From contig JAHFBE010000014.1 of the NCBI GenBank assembly GCA_023250205.1, positions 1-40,600 on the forward strand: a DNA stretch of 40,600 nucleotides, read 5' to 3'. Both the position numbers and the translations under genes were made by a program. Positions 1-7,204 of this stretch are shown here, piece after piece. The DNA is from Candidatus Melainabacteria bacterium (GTDB lineage Bacteria; Cyanobacteriota; Vampirovibrionia; 2-02-FULL-35-15). The notes under the pieces are model-generated. The model searched no databases, had not been told where the DNA came from, and saw only the letters and a list, made by a program, of their open reading frames with translations. The first letter of the stretch is position 1. Each line of letters opens with the position of its first letter.

Positions 1-1275
1 AGAGACAGTGAGCTTGAGTTTATTCTTGATAGATTTGAATCTTCTGTTGTAATTGTAGAAGCTGTTAGAAATAAGATTCCTCACAATGTATTAAATGCAA
101 AGAATCATGAAAAGGAAGCTGGTATCGTTGCTCAGGCGGGAAGGCTTGGAGGAATTACTATTGCTACAAATATGGCTGGTCGTGGTACCGATATTATTCT
201 TGGTGGAAATGCAGAATATTTAACGGCAGATGCTATCGCTAAGTTCAAACTTGAACAGGATAGCAAAGAATATAAAGAAAAGTGGAATGAACTATACCAA
301 AAATTTAAGCAGGAGTGTGATGAAGAGCATGATAAGGTTGTTGAACTTGGTGGGCTTCATATTATTGGTACTGAAAGGCATGAGTCAAGGAGAATTGATA
401 ATCAGCTCCGAGGTAGAGCTGCTAGGCAGGGTGATCCTGGTTCTACAAAGTTCTTTTTATCTTTAGAAGACAATTTAATGAGAATTTTTGGTGGGGAAAA
501 GATCTCACAGATAATGACTTTTTTGAAAGCTGAAGAAGATTTGCCCATTGAAGCAAAGATGGTTACAACGGCAGTGGAAGGTGCACAAAAACGAGTTGAA
601 GCTCATAACTTTGATATTAGAAAGCATGTTTTGCAGTATGACGATGTAATGAATACTCAAAGAGAAGTTATATATAGAGAAAGAAGAAGAATCTTGGAAG
701 GCAGTGATTTAAGTGATTCAATTGTTGAAATGATAAAAAATCATGCAGAAAATCTTTTATATATTCATATTAATCCTGATACACCAGTTGAAAGCTGGCA
801 GGATGAAGCTTTGCCAGCCCTTCTTAAGGCTGCTATAGCTGATTTCCCCACTTTGAGTACTACCCTTATTATTGATAGTTTAACAAATAGAAGTTTTGAT
901 GAATTAAAAGATGCTTTAGAGGAGTCCGTTTTAGATGCATATTCGATTAAGCAAAAAGAACTAGGCTTGGAAAACATAAAAGAAATAGAACGTCAAATCA
1001 TGCTTCATATCATTGATACGAAATGGATTGATCATTTGCATAACATGGATGCTTTGCGTGATGGTATTCATTTAAGAGGCTATGGACAAAAAGATCCTTT
1101 AATGGAATATAAAAAAGAAGCCTTTGATATGTTTGAACAGTTATTGTTGGATATAAAACGTGAAGCCGTAATATTACTTATGCATGCTCAACTTGAGTCA
1201 GCAGATCATAGCTCAGAAGAAGAAGAGCAAGTGGACGAAGAAAATGAAGAGGATGAAGAAGAAGTTGAAGTATAG
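1..1275 (+). CDS. secA: Preprotein translocase ATPase SecA, C-terminal part (5' end outside window)
   Basis: SecA is the motor ATPase that drives unfolded preproteins through SecYEG. The frame is open from base 1, so this is the last 424 residues; the first internal Met (base 172) is not the start. Helicase-domain motifs are intact: [14 protein letters not shown] near residue 29, [10 protein letters not shown] near 56-64, and [20 protein letters not shown] near 123-142, followed by QGDPGS. The helical scaffold and wing regions follow. The protein ends in a Glu/Asp-rich tail and lacks the usual C-terminal zinc-binding SEC-C motif, as some SecA families do. An insert of about 40 residues after DIILGGN is seen in several SecA lineages, cyanobacterial ones among them. 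The stop codon is 2 nt from that of convergent accC. Identification is certain. Confidence 0.98.
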   Translation, partial: RDSELEFILDRFESSVVIVEAVRNKIPHNVLNAKNHEKEAGIVAQAGRLGGITIATNMAGRGTDIILGGNAEYLTADAIAKFKLEQDSKEYKEKWNELYQKFKQECDEEHDKVVELGGLHIIGTERHESRRIDNQLRGRAARQGDPGSTKFFLSLEDNLMRIFGGEKISQIMTFLKAEEDLPIEAKMVTTAVEGAQKRVEAHNFDIRKHVLQYDDVMNTQREVIYRERRRILEGSDLSDSIVEMIKNHAENLLYIHINPDTPVESWQDEALPALLKAAIADFPTLSTTLIIDSLTNRSFDELKDALEESVLDAYSIKQKELGLENIKEIERQIMLHIIDTKWIDHLHNMDALRDGIHLRGYGQKDPLMEYKKEAFDMFEQLLLDIKREAVILLMHAQLESADHSSEEEEQVDEENEEDEEEVEV

Positions 1276-1277
1276 AT

Positions 1278-2621
1278 TTATGAAAATTCTTTCGCTACAA
1301 AATCAGTGCTGAAATCTCCAGAGATAAACTTTGGATGCTCTAAAACTTTTAAATGAAATGGTATTGTGGTTTGGATTCCTGTTATTGCAAACTCATCAAG
1401 TGCTCTGATTGCTCGTTTTATTGCTAAATCTCTAGTTCTGTCCCAGACTATTAATTTCCCAATCATAGAATCATAATATGGAGGGACTTCATACCCGGTA
1501 TAACAGTGGCTATCTACTCTGACTCCTGGACCTCCTGGGACAATATATCCATCAATTCTGCCAGGACAGGGGGTGAAATTCTTATCAGGATCTTCTGCAT
1601 TTATTCTAAATTCAATTGCATGATTGCTTATTTTTATATCATCTTGCTTTAACCAAAGTTTTTCACCAGCTGCAATTTTTATCTGGGCTTTAATAAGATC
1701 TATATTTGTAACAGCTTCAGTGACCGGGTGTTCAACCTGAATCCTTGTATTCATTTCCATAAAGTAACAATTTTTACTGTCTAAATCCAGAATGAACTCA
1801 ATCGTTCCTGCATTTTTGTATCCTATGGATTTAGCAGCATTTACTGCATAAGAGCCAATTTTTTCTCTTAATGCATTGTCAATGTGTAAACTTGGTGCTT
1901 CTTCTAGCAGTTTTTGGTGTCTTCTTTGTACTGTACAATCTCTTTCTCCGAGGTGAATAACGTTTCCATGCTCGTCAGCTAATATTTGTACTTCTATATG
2001 TCTTATTCTTGTAACATATCGTTCAAGGTAAACCCCAGCATTTCCAAATGCATTATTTGCTTCCTGAGCTGCAGATTCAATACTGGAAATTAACTGTTCT
2101 TCATTATGGGCTACCCTCATACCTCTTCCACCACCACCTGCTGTAGCTTTTACAATGACTGGATATCCAATATTTTTAGCAGCTTCAATTGCTTTTTGGG
2201 AATTATCTATTAGCCCATCGATTCCTGGAATTACAGGAACTTTGGATTCTTTCATAATTTTTTTAGCGCTTGCTTTGTCACCCATTGATGAAATATTTTT
2301 AGAGGAGGGACCAATGAATTTAATTCCATGAGATTCACACATCTCTGCAAATGTTGCATTCTCAGCTAAGAAGCCATATCCAGGATGTATAGCATCTGCT
2401 CTACATAGTATTGCAGTGCTAATTATAGAAGGAATATTTAAATAACTATTTGCAGATCTAGCGGGTCCAATACAATATGCTTCATCAGCCAGCTGTACAT
2501 GTAGCGAATTTGCATCTGCTTGTGAATAAACTGCTACAGTTTCAATCCCTAGCTCTCTTGCCGCTCTAATAATGCGGAGAGCAATCTCGCCTCTATTTGC
2601 GATTAATATTTTTTTTAACAC
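1278..2621 (-). CDS. accC: Biotin carboxylase subunit of acetyl-CoA carboxylase
   Basis: AccC carboxylates biotin on its carrier protein using ATP and bicarbonate, the first half-reaction of malonyl-CoA synthesis. At 447 residues it is full length. It opens with the N-terminal motif [17 protein letters not shown]. The ATP-grasp glycine loop GGGGRGMRV lies at 162-170, [12 protein letters not shown] near 226-236, and [15 protein letters not shown] at 288-302. The last has Ile where many homologues have Leu. The start is GTG at 2621; the sequence upstream has only a weak A-rich Shine-Dalgarno and runs straight into a heptamer repeat. accB, its common operon partner, is not adjacent, so accC is separate from the carrier gene here. 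It lies downstream of rplJ-rplL on the same strand and could be read through from there. Confidence 0.97.
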   Translation of the reverse strand: MLKKILIANRGEIALRIIRAARELGIETVAVYSQADANSLHVQLADEAYCIGPARSANSYLNIPSIISTAILCRADAIHPGYGFLAENATFAEMCESHGIKFIGPSSKNISSMGDKASAKKIMKESKVPVIPGIDGLIDNSQKAIEAAKNIGYPVIVKATAGGGGRGMRVAHNEEQLISSIESAAQEANNAFGNAGVYLERYVTRIRHIEVQILADEHGNVIHLGERDCTVQRRHQKLLEEAPSLHIDNALREKIGSYAVNAAKSIGYKNAGTIEFILDLDSKNCYFMEMNTRIQVEHPVTEAVTNIDLIKAQIKIAAGEKLWLKQDDIKISNHAIEFRINAEDPDKNFTPCPGRIDGYIVPGGPGVRVDSHCYTGYEVPPYYDSMIGKLIVWDRTRDLAIKRAIRALDEFAITGIQTTIPFHLKVLEHPKFISGDFSTDFVAKEFS

Positions 2622-2627
2622 TTTTTT

Positions 2628-2712
2628 GTGTATTGAGTATTGAGTATGGAGTATTGCGTATGGAGCATTGCGTTATTTTTTACGCCATACTCTTATACGC
2701 CATACTCGGTAC
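2628..2712. repeat. Degenerate heptamer tandem array with an inverted partner
   Basis: From 2628 to 2676 the sequence reads as about seven 7-nt units: GTGTATT, GAGTATT, GAGTATG, GAGTATT, GCGTATG, GAGCATT, GCGTTAT. After a T-rich loop, 2682-2708 carries the same units in inverse orientation (CGCCATA, CTCTTAT, CGCCATA), so the block can fold into a long imperfect hairpin. It fills the gap between the rplL stop and the accC start. Short heptanucleotide repeats are known from cyanobacterial genomes; equating this array with those is inference. It could act as a transcript end for rplJL or as an mRNA stabiliser. Confidence 0.75.
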
Positions 2713-2713
2713 T

Positions 2714-3088
2714 TTACTTAAGTTCTACTTTACCGCCAGCAGCTTCAATTTTTTTCTTAATTCCTTCTGCTTCGTCCTTTTTGACAGCGTTTTTCAATGG
2801 TTTTGGCGCTCCGTCAACAAGATCTTTAGCTTCTTTTAAGCCAAGTCCTGTTATTTCACGAACTACTTTAAGAACCTCAATCTTCTTATCGCCGGCACTT
2901 GTTAAAACGATATCAAATGCATCTTTCTCTTCTACAGCTGCTGCTCCGCCACCGCCTACTGCCATCATAGCCATAGGTGCTGCTGCGGTTACACCAAATT
3001 TTTCTTCCATCATTTTCTTAAGTTCAGCTGCTTCAAGAACTGTAAGTGAAGCAATGTCCTCAAGTAATTTTTCTGTTTTTGTTGACAT
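2714..3088 (-). CDS. rplL: 50S ribosomal protein bL12 (L7/L12)
   Basis: bL12 forms the flexible stalk of the large ribosomal subunit, binding uL10 as dimers and recruiting translational GTPases. The 124 residues match the family length. The N-terminal dimerisation helices (to about residue 33) are followed by an Ala/Gly-rich hinge (about 34-53). The C-terminal globular domain carries the conserved [20 protein letters not shown] stretch. It starts 17 nt after the rplJ stop, with a purine-rich AAAAAGGAGAAAA ribosome-binding site, so the two form the classic rplJ-rplL unit. rpoB, which usually follows rplL, is absent; a repeat and then accC come next. Confidence 0.98.
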   Translation of the reverse strand: MSTKTEKLLEDIASLTVLEAAELKKMMEEKFGVTAAAPMAMMAVGGGGAAAVEEKDAFDIVLTSAGDKKIEVLKVVREITGLGLKEAKDLVDGAPKPLKNAVKKDEAEGIKKKIEAAGGKVELK

Positions 3089-3105
3089 GTTTTTCTCCTT
3101 TTTTA

Positions 3106-3636
3106 TTATTCCTTGTTACCGGAATTCTTTTTAGCCACTTCCTCCGCAAGAAGAGCTATATCTCTAATTAAACTTTCAAATATTCCTACCATTGAAGCCG
3201 CGTTTGCTGTAAGTAATCCAGCAATTTGACTAAGTAGTACTTCTTTTGCAGGCAGACTTGCAAATATTTTAATTTCATCTTTTGAAATCAACTTACCATC
3301 AAGCATTCCACCTTTTATTTGTCCTTTTTCAATCTCTTTTATAAACTCAACAAATGTTTTAGCGCAAGCAGTAGGATCACCATAACCTAATAGTATTGCA
3401 GTTGGTCCTTCTAAGAGATTTTCAAGTTCACTTAAATTCGTTTCTTTTGCAGCAAGTCTCATTAGCGTATTTTTTGCAATTTTATAGTCGGCATTGTCTT
3501 TTCGAAGTCTTTTCCTTAGGTCTGTAATTTCAGCAACAGTAAATCCTCTATAGTCAGTGACTATAGTAAATGTGGATTTGGAAAACATCTCTTTAAAATT
3601 ATTTACTACTTCTTTTTTCTCTTTTAGTTTATCCAT
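3106..3636 (-). CDS. rplJ: 50S ribosomal protein uL10
   Basis: uL10 anchors the L7/L12 stalk to 23S rRNA. I place the start at ATG 3636 ([11 protein letters not shown]), giving 176 residues, the normal length. A longer frame from a GTG at 3675 is rejected because that codon lies inside the 3' arm of the leader's terminator hairpin. AAAGGA lies upstream of the chosen ATG. Family features include [19 protein letters not shown] near the N-terminus, [19 protein letters not shown], and an acidic, helical C-terminus for bL12 binding. Expression is probably autoregulated through the L10 leader just upstream, and bL12 follows 17 nt later. rplK and rplA are not upstream. Confidence 0.97.
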   Translation of the reverse strand: MDKLKEKKEVVNNFKEMFSKSTFTIVTDYRGFTVAEITDLRKRLRKDNADYKIAKNTLMRLAAKETNLSELENLLEGPTAILLGYGDPTACAKTFVEFIKEIEKGQIKGGMLDGKLISKDEIKIFASLPAKEVLLSQIAGLLTANAASMVGIFESLIRDIALLAEEVAKKNSGNKE

Positions 3637-3663
3637 GTCTTTTGTGTTTCCTTTATTTAAAAT

Positions 3664-3772
3664 AAAAAACCTCACTTTTTAAGTGAGGCCAAAGAAAAGT
3701 AAATTAATTTTAATTTACCTCGGTTAGGTTTTCTTTTAAAAACGCTTTTGGCGCTTCCTAACTTTCTTTGGC
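3664..3772 (-). promoter_or_regulatory. Ribosomal protein L10 leader with intrinsic attenuator
   Basis: On the minus strand the leader opens with GCCAAAGAAAG (3772-3762) and closes with CTTTTCTTTGGCC (3699-3687), forming the long-range stem. Inside lie GTTAGGAAGCGCC and the partner AACCTAACC. Immediately after comes a terminator: stem CCTCAC/GTGAGG (3688-3683 with 3675-3670) followed by six T. This is the arrangement of the Rfam L10 leader, in which uL10 (with L12) binds the leader to repress its own operon. The terminator overlaps the tail of the closing stem, suggesting transcription attenuation. Confidence 0.9.
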
Positions 3773-3786
3773 AAAACGCAAATTAA

Positions 3787-3815
3787 ATAATGGATTATCT
3801 CTTTCTAAATGTCAA
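3787..3815 (-). promoter_or_regulatory. Predicted sigma-70 promoter for rplJ-rplL
   Basis: On the minus strand a perfect -35 box TTGACA (3815-3810) is followed by 17 nt and CATTAT (3792-3787; 4 of 6 matches to TATAAT). Transcription would start about 7 nt later, around 3780, just before the L10 leader. The spacing and position make this the likely main promoter. It is inferred from consensus only. Confidence 0.65.
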
Positions 3816-3849
3816 ATGGTATATCGATTTCTGGATGAAGTAATTATGT

Positions 3850-4140
3850 TTATGCGTATTGGAGAGTGCATCTTAAAGGACCCCTTATAGATAACATTTG
3901 TTCATATCCTACATTGTCACCATAATCTGATGCAAGGGGTAGATCTGTCTTTGGTCTTTGTTTTGTAAGAGGTTTACTTTGTAGTGCTTCTAATACTTCT
4001 GGTGCTTCAACTAAAACAACATTAATAAGATTTTCTTCTACTCTCCTAATATCAGCAATAGGAAAATTATTCCTGGGATTAACATAGCTGAAATCTCTCT
4101 GATAATTGGGTTGTCTTTGTAAAGTTAAAGTATTCGTCAT
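3850..4140 (-). CDS. Small protein of unknown function, paralogue-cluster member A
   Basis: I do not recognise this 96-residue protein. It has no signal peptide or membrane segment. The middle (about 37-56, NLINVVLVEAPEVLEALQSK) looks helical. The C-terminus LPLASDYGDNVGYEQM...GPLRCTLQYA loosely matches the C-terminal motif of the next gene upstream (4150-4509): LPLxS, then [VI]GxE, then LR and an aromatic end. It starts with ATG 9 nt after the preceding stop, so the two are probably co-transcribed. It ends about 35 nt before the rplJ promoter. A ribosome-binding site is weak (AAAGAATC). Confidence 0.7.
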   Translation of the reverse strand: MTNTLTLQRQPNYQRDFSYVNPRNNFPIADIRRVEENLINVVLVEAPEVLEALQSKPLTKQRPKTDLPLASDYGDNVGYEQMLSIRGPLRCTLQYA

Positions 4141-4149
4141 AGATTCTTT

Positions 4150-4509
4150 TTACATGAAACGAGGTGCGGGACTAGTCTTCTTGTAATACTGACAGTAACG
4201 CAACGCAGCACTCAAGGCAAGAATGGCTCCTTCTGCGCCAATCTTTTGAGTAACTCCTGATGTTAATGGTAAACAATTTGGGAGATTTTGAACTTTTGCT
4301 GGTTGAGCTATTGCTGCTCTAAGTGCTGCAGGATTTTGCTTCATTAATTTTTGAAGTTCATTTGTAAATGATTCTGCAACGCTTGATAACTTTTGAGTCT
4401 GAGGTATATTGGCAATCTTGTTGCTAAGCGCAGTGTAGTTTCCTGTGAAATAACCAGGAAGCAAATTTTGCTTTCTTTCTGAATCTACTTTTACAAGATC
4501 GGCGGCCAT
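4150..4509 (-). CDS. Small protein of unknown function, paralogue-cluster member B
   Basis: This 119-residue protein is unknown to me. GAGGAAAT lies directly upstream of the ATG, supporting expression. The first two thirds are soluble and helical, rich in Gln, Lys and Asn (NELQKLMKQNPAALRAAI). The C-terminal block LPLTSGVTQKIGAEG followed by AILALSAALRY aligns without gaps over 26 residues to the C-terminus of the 75-residue protein upstream (4626-4853), with 12 identities. That points to a shared small module. The tail CQYYKKTSPAPRFM is basic. There is no catalytic motif I can name. It is followed 9 nt later by member A. Confidence 0.75.
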   Translation of the reverse strand: MAADLVKVDSERKQNLLPGYFTGNYTALSNKIANIPQTQKLSSVAESFTNELQKLMKQNPAALRAAIAQPAKVQNLPNCLPLTSGVTQKIGAEGAILALSAALRYCQYYKKTSPAPRFM

Positions 4510-4625
4510 ATTTCCTCATTAGATTTAAATTCCGAACAAACAAATTTGATTTGCTCAAGATTTAAAAACTTAAACAGCCCTTAGAGCTATCTCGGGTAAA
4601 CTACCAATGCTTGGTTATCCCAAGG

Positions 4626-4853
4626 TTAATACTTTAGAAATGCCCAATAAGCATGCCTAACACCTTCTGGCGATGTCTTTTGAGTCATTTCTGATACAAA
4701 GGGTAGATTTCCTAAAACAACAACTGATTTCTCGTCTATTCCTTCTTTTTTATGCTTTAAGTCTTCGCAAAGAGAGAGGTAACCATATACTCTTGCTGGA
4801 AGCCTTGCTTCTTTAAAAGCATCTTTTCTTAAAATACAGGCATTCTTTTTCAT
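4626..4853 (-). CDS. Small protein of unknown function, paralogue-cluster member C
   Basis: This is a 75-residue protein of unknown function. The N-terminal half is basic (MKKNACILRKDAFKEARLPA). The C-terminal half, VVVLGNLPFVSEMTQKTSPEG to the terminal FLKY, aligns to member B: the shared pattern is LP[LF]xSx[VM]TQKxxxEGxxxAxxA[LF][RK]Y. It ends exactly where the shared module ends, while member B extends 11 residues further. A 116-nt spacer separates it from member B, so they may have separate promoters. There is no strong Shine-Dalgarno (AGTAAAAGA), no signal peptide and no membrane segment. Confidence 0.65.
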   Translation of the reverse strand: MKKNACILRKDAFKEARLPARVYGYLSLCEDLKHKKEGIDEKSVVVLGNLPFVSEMTQKTSPEGVRHAYWAFLKY

Positions 4854-5029
4854 TCTTTTACTCTAACTTCTTCAAATATTACTTTTCTAGGAGAGTTGTT
4901 TCCTTACTATATACTTACCCCTCAGGGGTATCTATAGTTAGGTTTTACCCTAAACAGAATTAAATTAAAATGAGATTTCTCACACAGTAACTTTAACGAA
5001 GGCTTTACCTTCAAATCTTACCAATGAAA
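4854..5029. other. Gene-free spacer with a 15-nt palindrome
   Basis: The spacer holds an interrupted perfect palindrome, TACCCCT C AGGGGTA, at 4916-4930. A smaller hairpin GAAGG/CCTTC lies near 4996-5010 and a TTAGG/CCTAA pair near 4938-4954. None is followed by a clear T-run on the minus strand, so none is an obvious terminator. The 15-nt palindrome could be an operator for the small-gene cluster; that is only inference. Confidence 0.5.
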
Positions 5030-5329
5030 CTAGTTTAATTTAGTTTGTTCTAAAAGAATCAATTTCTTTGGATCTAAGTAAACCCATAAATCACCAGGCC
5101 TCCACATGATAGTTTCTTCACCTGAATACATGTAGATTAAAAGTCTTTTAACTATTTGTTGAGCTTTTCCATTGTTTCTTCCGCGAGGATCATTAGCTAA
5201 TTTTGTTCTTAGTAGAATCGCTTCTTTCCTAGTCTGACAAAAGGCTGGCCCTTGATTTGTGCTTCCGGATCTGCAGAGGACTGCAATCTTTCCATTTGGC
5301 TGTGGCCATCCTAAAACATATACGCTCAT
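5030..5329 (-). CDS. Small protein of unknown function
   Basis: I do not recognise this 99-residue protein. I start it at ATG 5329 (MSVYVLGWPQ) rather than GTG 5359, because the GTG sits in the arm of a hairpin (5341-5359) belonging to a structured element found again at 26.3 kb. The protein is basic, with a short hydrophobic strand (KIAVLC) and an Arg/Lys-rich middle (RKEAILLRTKLANDPRGRNN). Its C-terminus is rich in aromatic and hydrophobic residues (MWRPGDLWVYLDPKKLILLE). It lacks the LPxxS...EG module of the neighbouring small genes. No signal peptide or membrane helix is evident. It lies downstream of nagA on the same strand. Confidence 0.6.
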   Translation of the reverse strand: MSVYVLGWPQPNGKIAVLCRSGSTNQGPAFCQTRKEAILLRTKLANDPRGRNNGKAQQIVKRLLIYMYSGEETIMWRPGDLWVYLDPKKLILLEQTKLN

Positions 5330-5340
5330 TTTTTTATATA

Positions 5341-5441
5341 GTGCAAGGCAAGCTTGCACTTCCTTCGGCCACTCTATTCTCTAATAGCTAGGCTTTGCAA
5401 AATAAATTTGACAAAGCCTATTATATGCAAGTGCATAAGAA
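5341..5441 (-). ncRNA. Three-hairpin structured element, copy 1 (unknown family)
   Basis: Read on the minus strand the order is: TTCTTATGC (5441-5433); hairpin P1 (5418-5391) with outer stem GGCTTTG/CAAAGCC, a bulged T, inner stem CAAA/TTTG and loop TTTAT; hairpin P2 (5387-5374) CTATT/AATAG; a purine-rich GAAGGAAG; and hairpin P3 (5359-5341) GTGCAAG/CTTGCAC with loop CTTGC, followed by an A-run. A second copy at 26252-26351 keeps the order, spacing, loops and the 9-mer, while stem bases change in pairs. The structure is therefore probably functional or a folded mobile repeat. Strand is assigned from gene context and is not certain. Confidence 0.6.
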
Positions 5442-5460
5442 TTTGTGTTGTTAAGCATCT

Positions 5461-6654
5461 TCAGTATCTTAAGAATAGATTTTCTCCTATAATAGTTCCC
5501 CTAACTCTATCTTTCTTAGTATCCCATAAAGTAATACTTGCTTCTTTTCCAGGACATAAGGTTCCTAGCCCTAACTCTTTAGCAATTTTTAAATAATTTG
5601 ATATTGGTCTTGAAGCGCATAGTAAAGCATCATGAATACTACAGATACCCCAATCCACAAGATTAGAAACACATTTTTCAAGAGGAGTTTGTCCCCCTCC
5701 CAGAGAACCATGCTCTTTTGCACTATTAAAAAATGCAGTTGAAACCATATCAGTTACTAATGAAAAATACTCTTTCCCCTTAATACGGTATAAAAATTCT
5801 ATTACTTCTTTATTCACATGAAGTCCATCAGCAATTACCATACAACAAAGGTTCTTGTTTTTTAAAATTGAAAGTACTATTCCATCTTTATCAGGCTCTA
5901 CAAGTCCTTCGTTTTTAAATTTAGACTCTAAAACCTTTATATTTGCAGAATTATTTCCTCTATGTGAAAACCCTTCAATTCCTTTCAGTGAGTTAAACAT
6001 GTGAGTAACACAATGCAGCTTATATTGATTGATTGCTTTTTCACCTTCTTGAAAGGTTGCATTACTATGACCGATGGAGACTAAAATATCCTTTTTCTTT
6101 AAAAACTCAATTGCTTCACCTGTACGATCAAGCTCTGGAGCAAGTGTGAAAATTACAACATTGTCTCGTATAAGTGCTCCTAGATTCTCAATGGTTAAAT
6201 TCTTTTGAACATACTTGCTTTCATGCACTCCATATTTTGTAATAAAAAAACCTTCGAGATGTATTCCTAGTATTTTAGCTCCAACATTTACCTTTGATTG
6301 CTTTAGATAGGAGTTTATATGTTCGATTAATTTTACAGTTCTCTCACTATCATTTGTAATTATTGTGGGGCAAAATGCTGTAACTCCTGACAAAGCAAGC
6401 TTTACTCTTAATGCATCTATTTCTTCATATAGTGGGAATTGCCAGAAATCACAATCATCATAACCATTTAATTGGGGATCGATAAAACCAGGTGCAATAA
6501 TACAATCGGAACAGTCTATTATATCCAGGTTCGTTTCATTGTTCTGAGAAGTTATTAAGCCGTGTTCAATATAAATTTCGTTTGAAGTTATATTGCCTAA
6601 AGCTTTAACAAAGTTAACAAGCTTTAATTTAGATGATTTGTTTTTTACTACCAT
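5461..6654 (-). CDS. nagA: N-acetylglucosamine-6-phosphate deacetylase
   Basis: NagA removes the acetyl group from GlcNAc-6-phosphate in amino-sugar catabolism and cell-wall recycling. The 397 residues fit the family. Amidohydrolase signatures are visible: PGFIDPQLNG at 55-64, where NagA typically has QLNG in place of the HxH of other amidohydrolases; IHLEGFF at 131-137 (usually HLEGPF); GHSNAT at 195-200; THMFNS at 217-222; MVIADGLHV; and VTDMVST carrying the catalytic Asp. nagB and transporter genes are not adjacent. The only start in reach is ATG 6654, with no clear Shine-Dalgarno. The Pro-to-Phe change in HLEGFF and the 12-residue N-terminal lysine-rich stretch suggest a divergent member. 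Confidence 0.9.
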   Translation of the reverse strand: MVVKNKSSKLKLVNFVKALGNITSNEIYIEHGLITSQNNETNLDIIDCSDCIIAPGFIDPQLNGYDDCDFWQFPLYEEIDALRVKLALSGVTAFCPTIITNDSERTVKLIEHINSYLKQSKVNVGAKILGIHLEGFFITKYGVHESKYVQKNLTIENLGALIRDNVVIFTLAPELDRTGEAIEFLKKKDILVSIGHSNATFQEGEKAINQYKLHCVTHMFNSLKGIEGFSHRGNNSANIKVLESKFKNEGLVEPDKDGIVLSILKNKNLCCMVIADGLHVNKEVIEFLYRIKGKEYFSLVTDMVSTAFFNSAKEHGSLGGGQTPLEKCVSNLVDWGICSIHDALLCASRPISNYLKIAKELGLGTLCPGKEASITLWDTKKDRVRGTIIGENLFLRY

Positions 6655-6839
6655 AAATGGAAATTATGACATCTTTTAAAGTCCATAGATTTAATATAAG
6701 TAAATGTTGGATGAGTACAAAGCTAAACACTAGAAAAGTCTTGGTAAAAATTAAAGAAATAATATATATTTGTAATTGTTCTGATTTTTTAAACTTGTAT
6801 CACCAACACTTTCTAAGTATTAAACAAACCGTTAAAACC
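6655..6839. other. AT-rich spacer between nagA and the hup promoter
   Basis: This 185-nt stretch separates divergent nagA and hup. It is AT-rich and contains a 61-codon open frame (6657-6842) with no Shine-Dalgarno and no recognisable protein character, which I do not call. The nagA promoter should lie here, but I see no convincing pair of boxes. Confidence 0.4.
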
Positions 6840-6868
6840 TAGACAAAGCAGGCTTTTTAGCATATTAT
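6840..6868 (+). promoter_or_regulatory. Predicted promoter of hup
   Basis: TAGACA (6840-6845; 5 of 6 to TTGACA) is followed after 17 nt by TATTAT (6863-6868; 5 of 6). The start codon of hup is 35 nt beyond the -10 box, leaving a short leader that ends in a strong GGAGGAA Shine-Dalgarno. Confidence 0.65.
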
Positions 6869-6903
6869 CAAGTGTATCAATAGGATGGATACGGAGGAAA
6901 TTT

Positions 6904-7182
6904 ATGAATAAACAAGACTTAGTTCTACAGTTAGCAAATAAAGAACAGCTTACACAAAAGAAAGCTGATGAAATTGTTTCAACAACACTAGAATCAATCA
7001 TGAAAGCCTTGTCAAAAGGTGAGAAAGTTACCTTGGTTGGCTTTGGTACTTTTGAAGCAAGAAAGAGAAAAGAAAGAAAAGGTAGAAATCCTAAAACAGG
7101 GGAAGAGATTCAAATTCCAGCAAGCATTGCTCCAAAGTTTTCTGCAGGGAAACAGTTTAAATCTTCAGTAAACAGAAAGTAA
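6904..7182 (+). CDS. hup: Histone-like DNA-binding protein HU
   Basis: HU is an abundant dimeric protein that bends and compacts DNA. The 92-residue product is of standard length. It starts MNKQDLVLQLANK after a strong GGAGGAA ribosome-binding site. The core VTLVGFGTFEARKRKERKGRNPKTGEEI is the canonical HU beta-arm region, including RNPKTGE and the conserved Pro (IPASIAPKF) that intercalates DNA. The C-terminal helix ends FKSSVNRK. It is a single-gene unit: promoter upstream, and a 10-bp hairpin plus T-run downstream that lies inside the convergent rsmI gene. Confidence 0.97.
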   Translation: MNKQDLVLQLANKEQLTQKKADEIVSTTLESIMKALSKGEKVTLVGFGTFEARKRKERKGRNPKTGEEIQIPASIAPKFSAGKQFKSSVNRK

Positions 7183-7204
7183 AAATTGATTCTAAATTTC
7201 AAAT

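Noticed and set aside
2640-3134. 164-codon frame antisense to rplL
   Set aside because: Shadow of the Ala-rich hinge of bL12; starts inside the heptamer repeat.
3637-3675. 13-residue N-terminal extension of uL10 from GTG 3675
   Set aside because: The GTG lies in the 3' arm of the L10-leader terminator; the ATG at 3636 gives the normal family length.
4916-4930. TACCCCTCAGGGGTA as a terminator
   Set aside because: No T-run follows on either strand; kept only as a palindrome in the spacer entry.
6657-6842. 61-codon open frame upstream of hup
   Set aside because: No ribosome-binding site, it runs into the hup promoter, and the sequence has no protein-like pattern.
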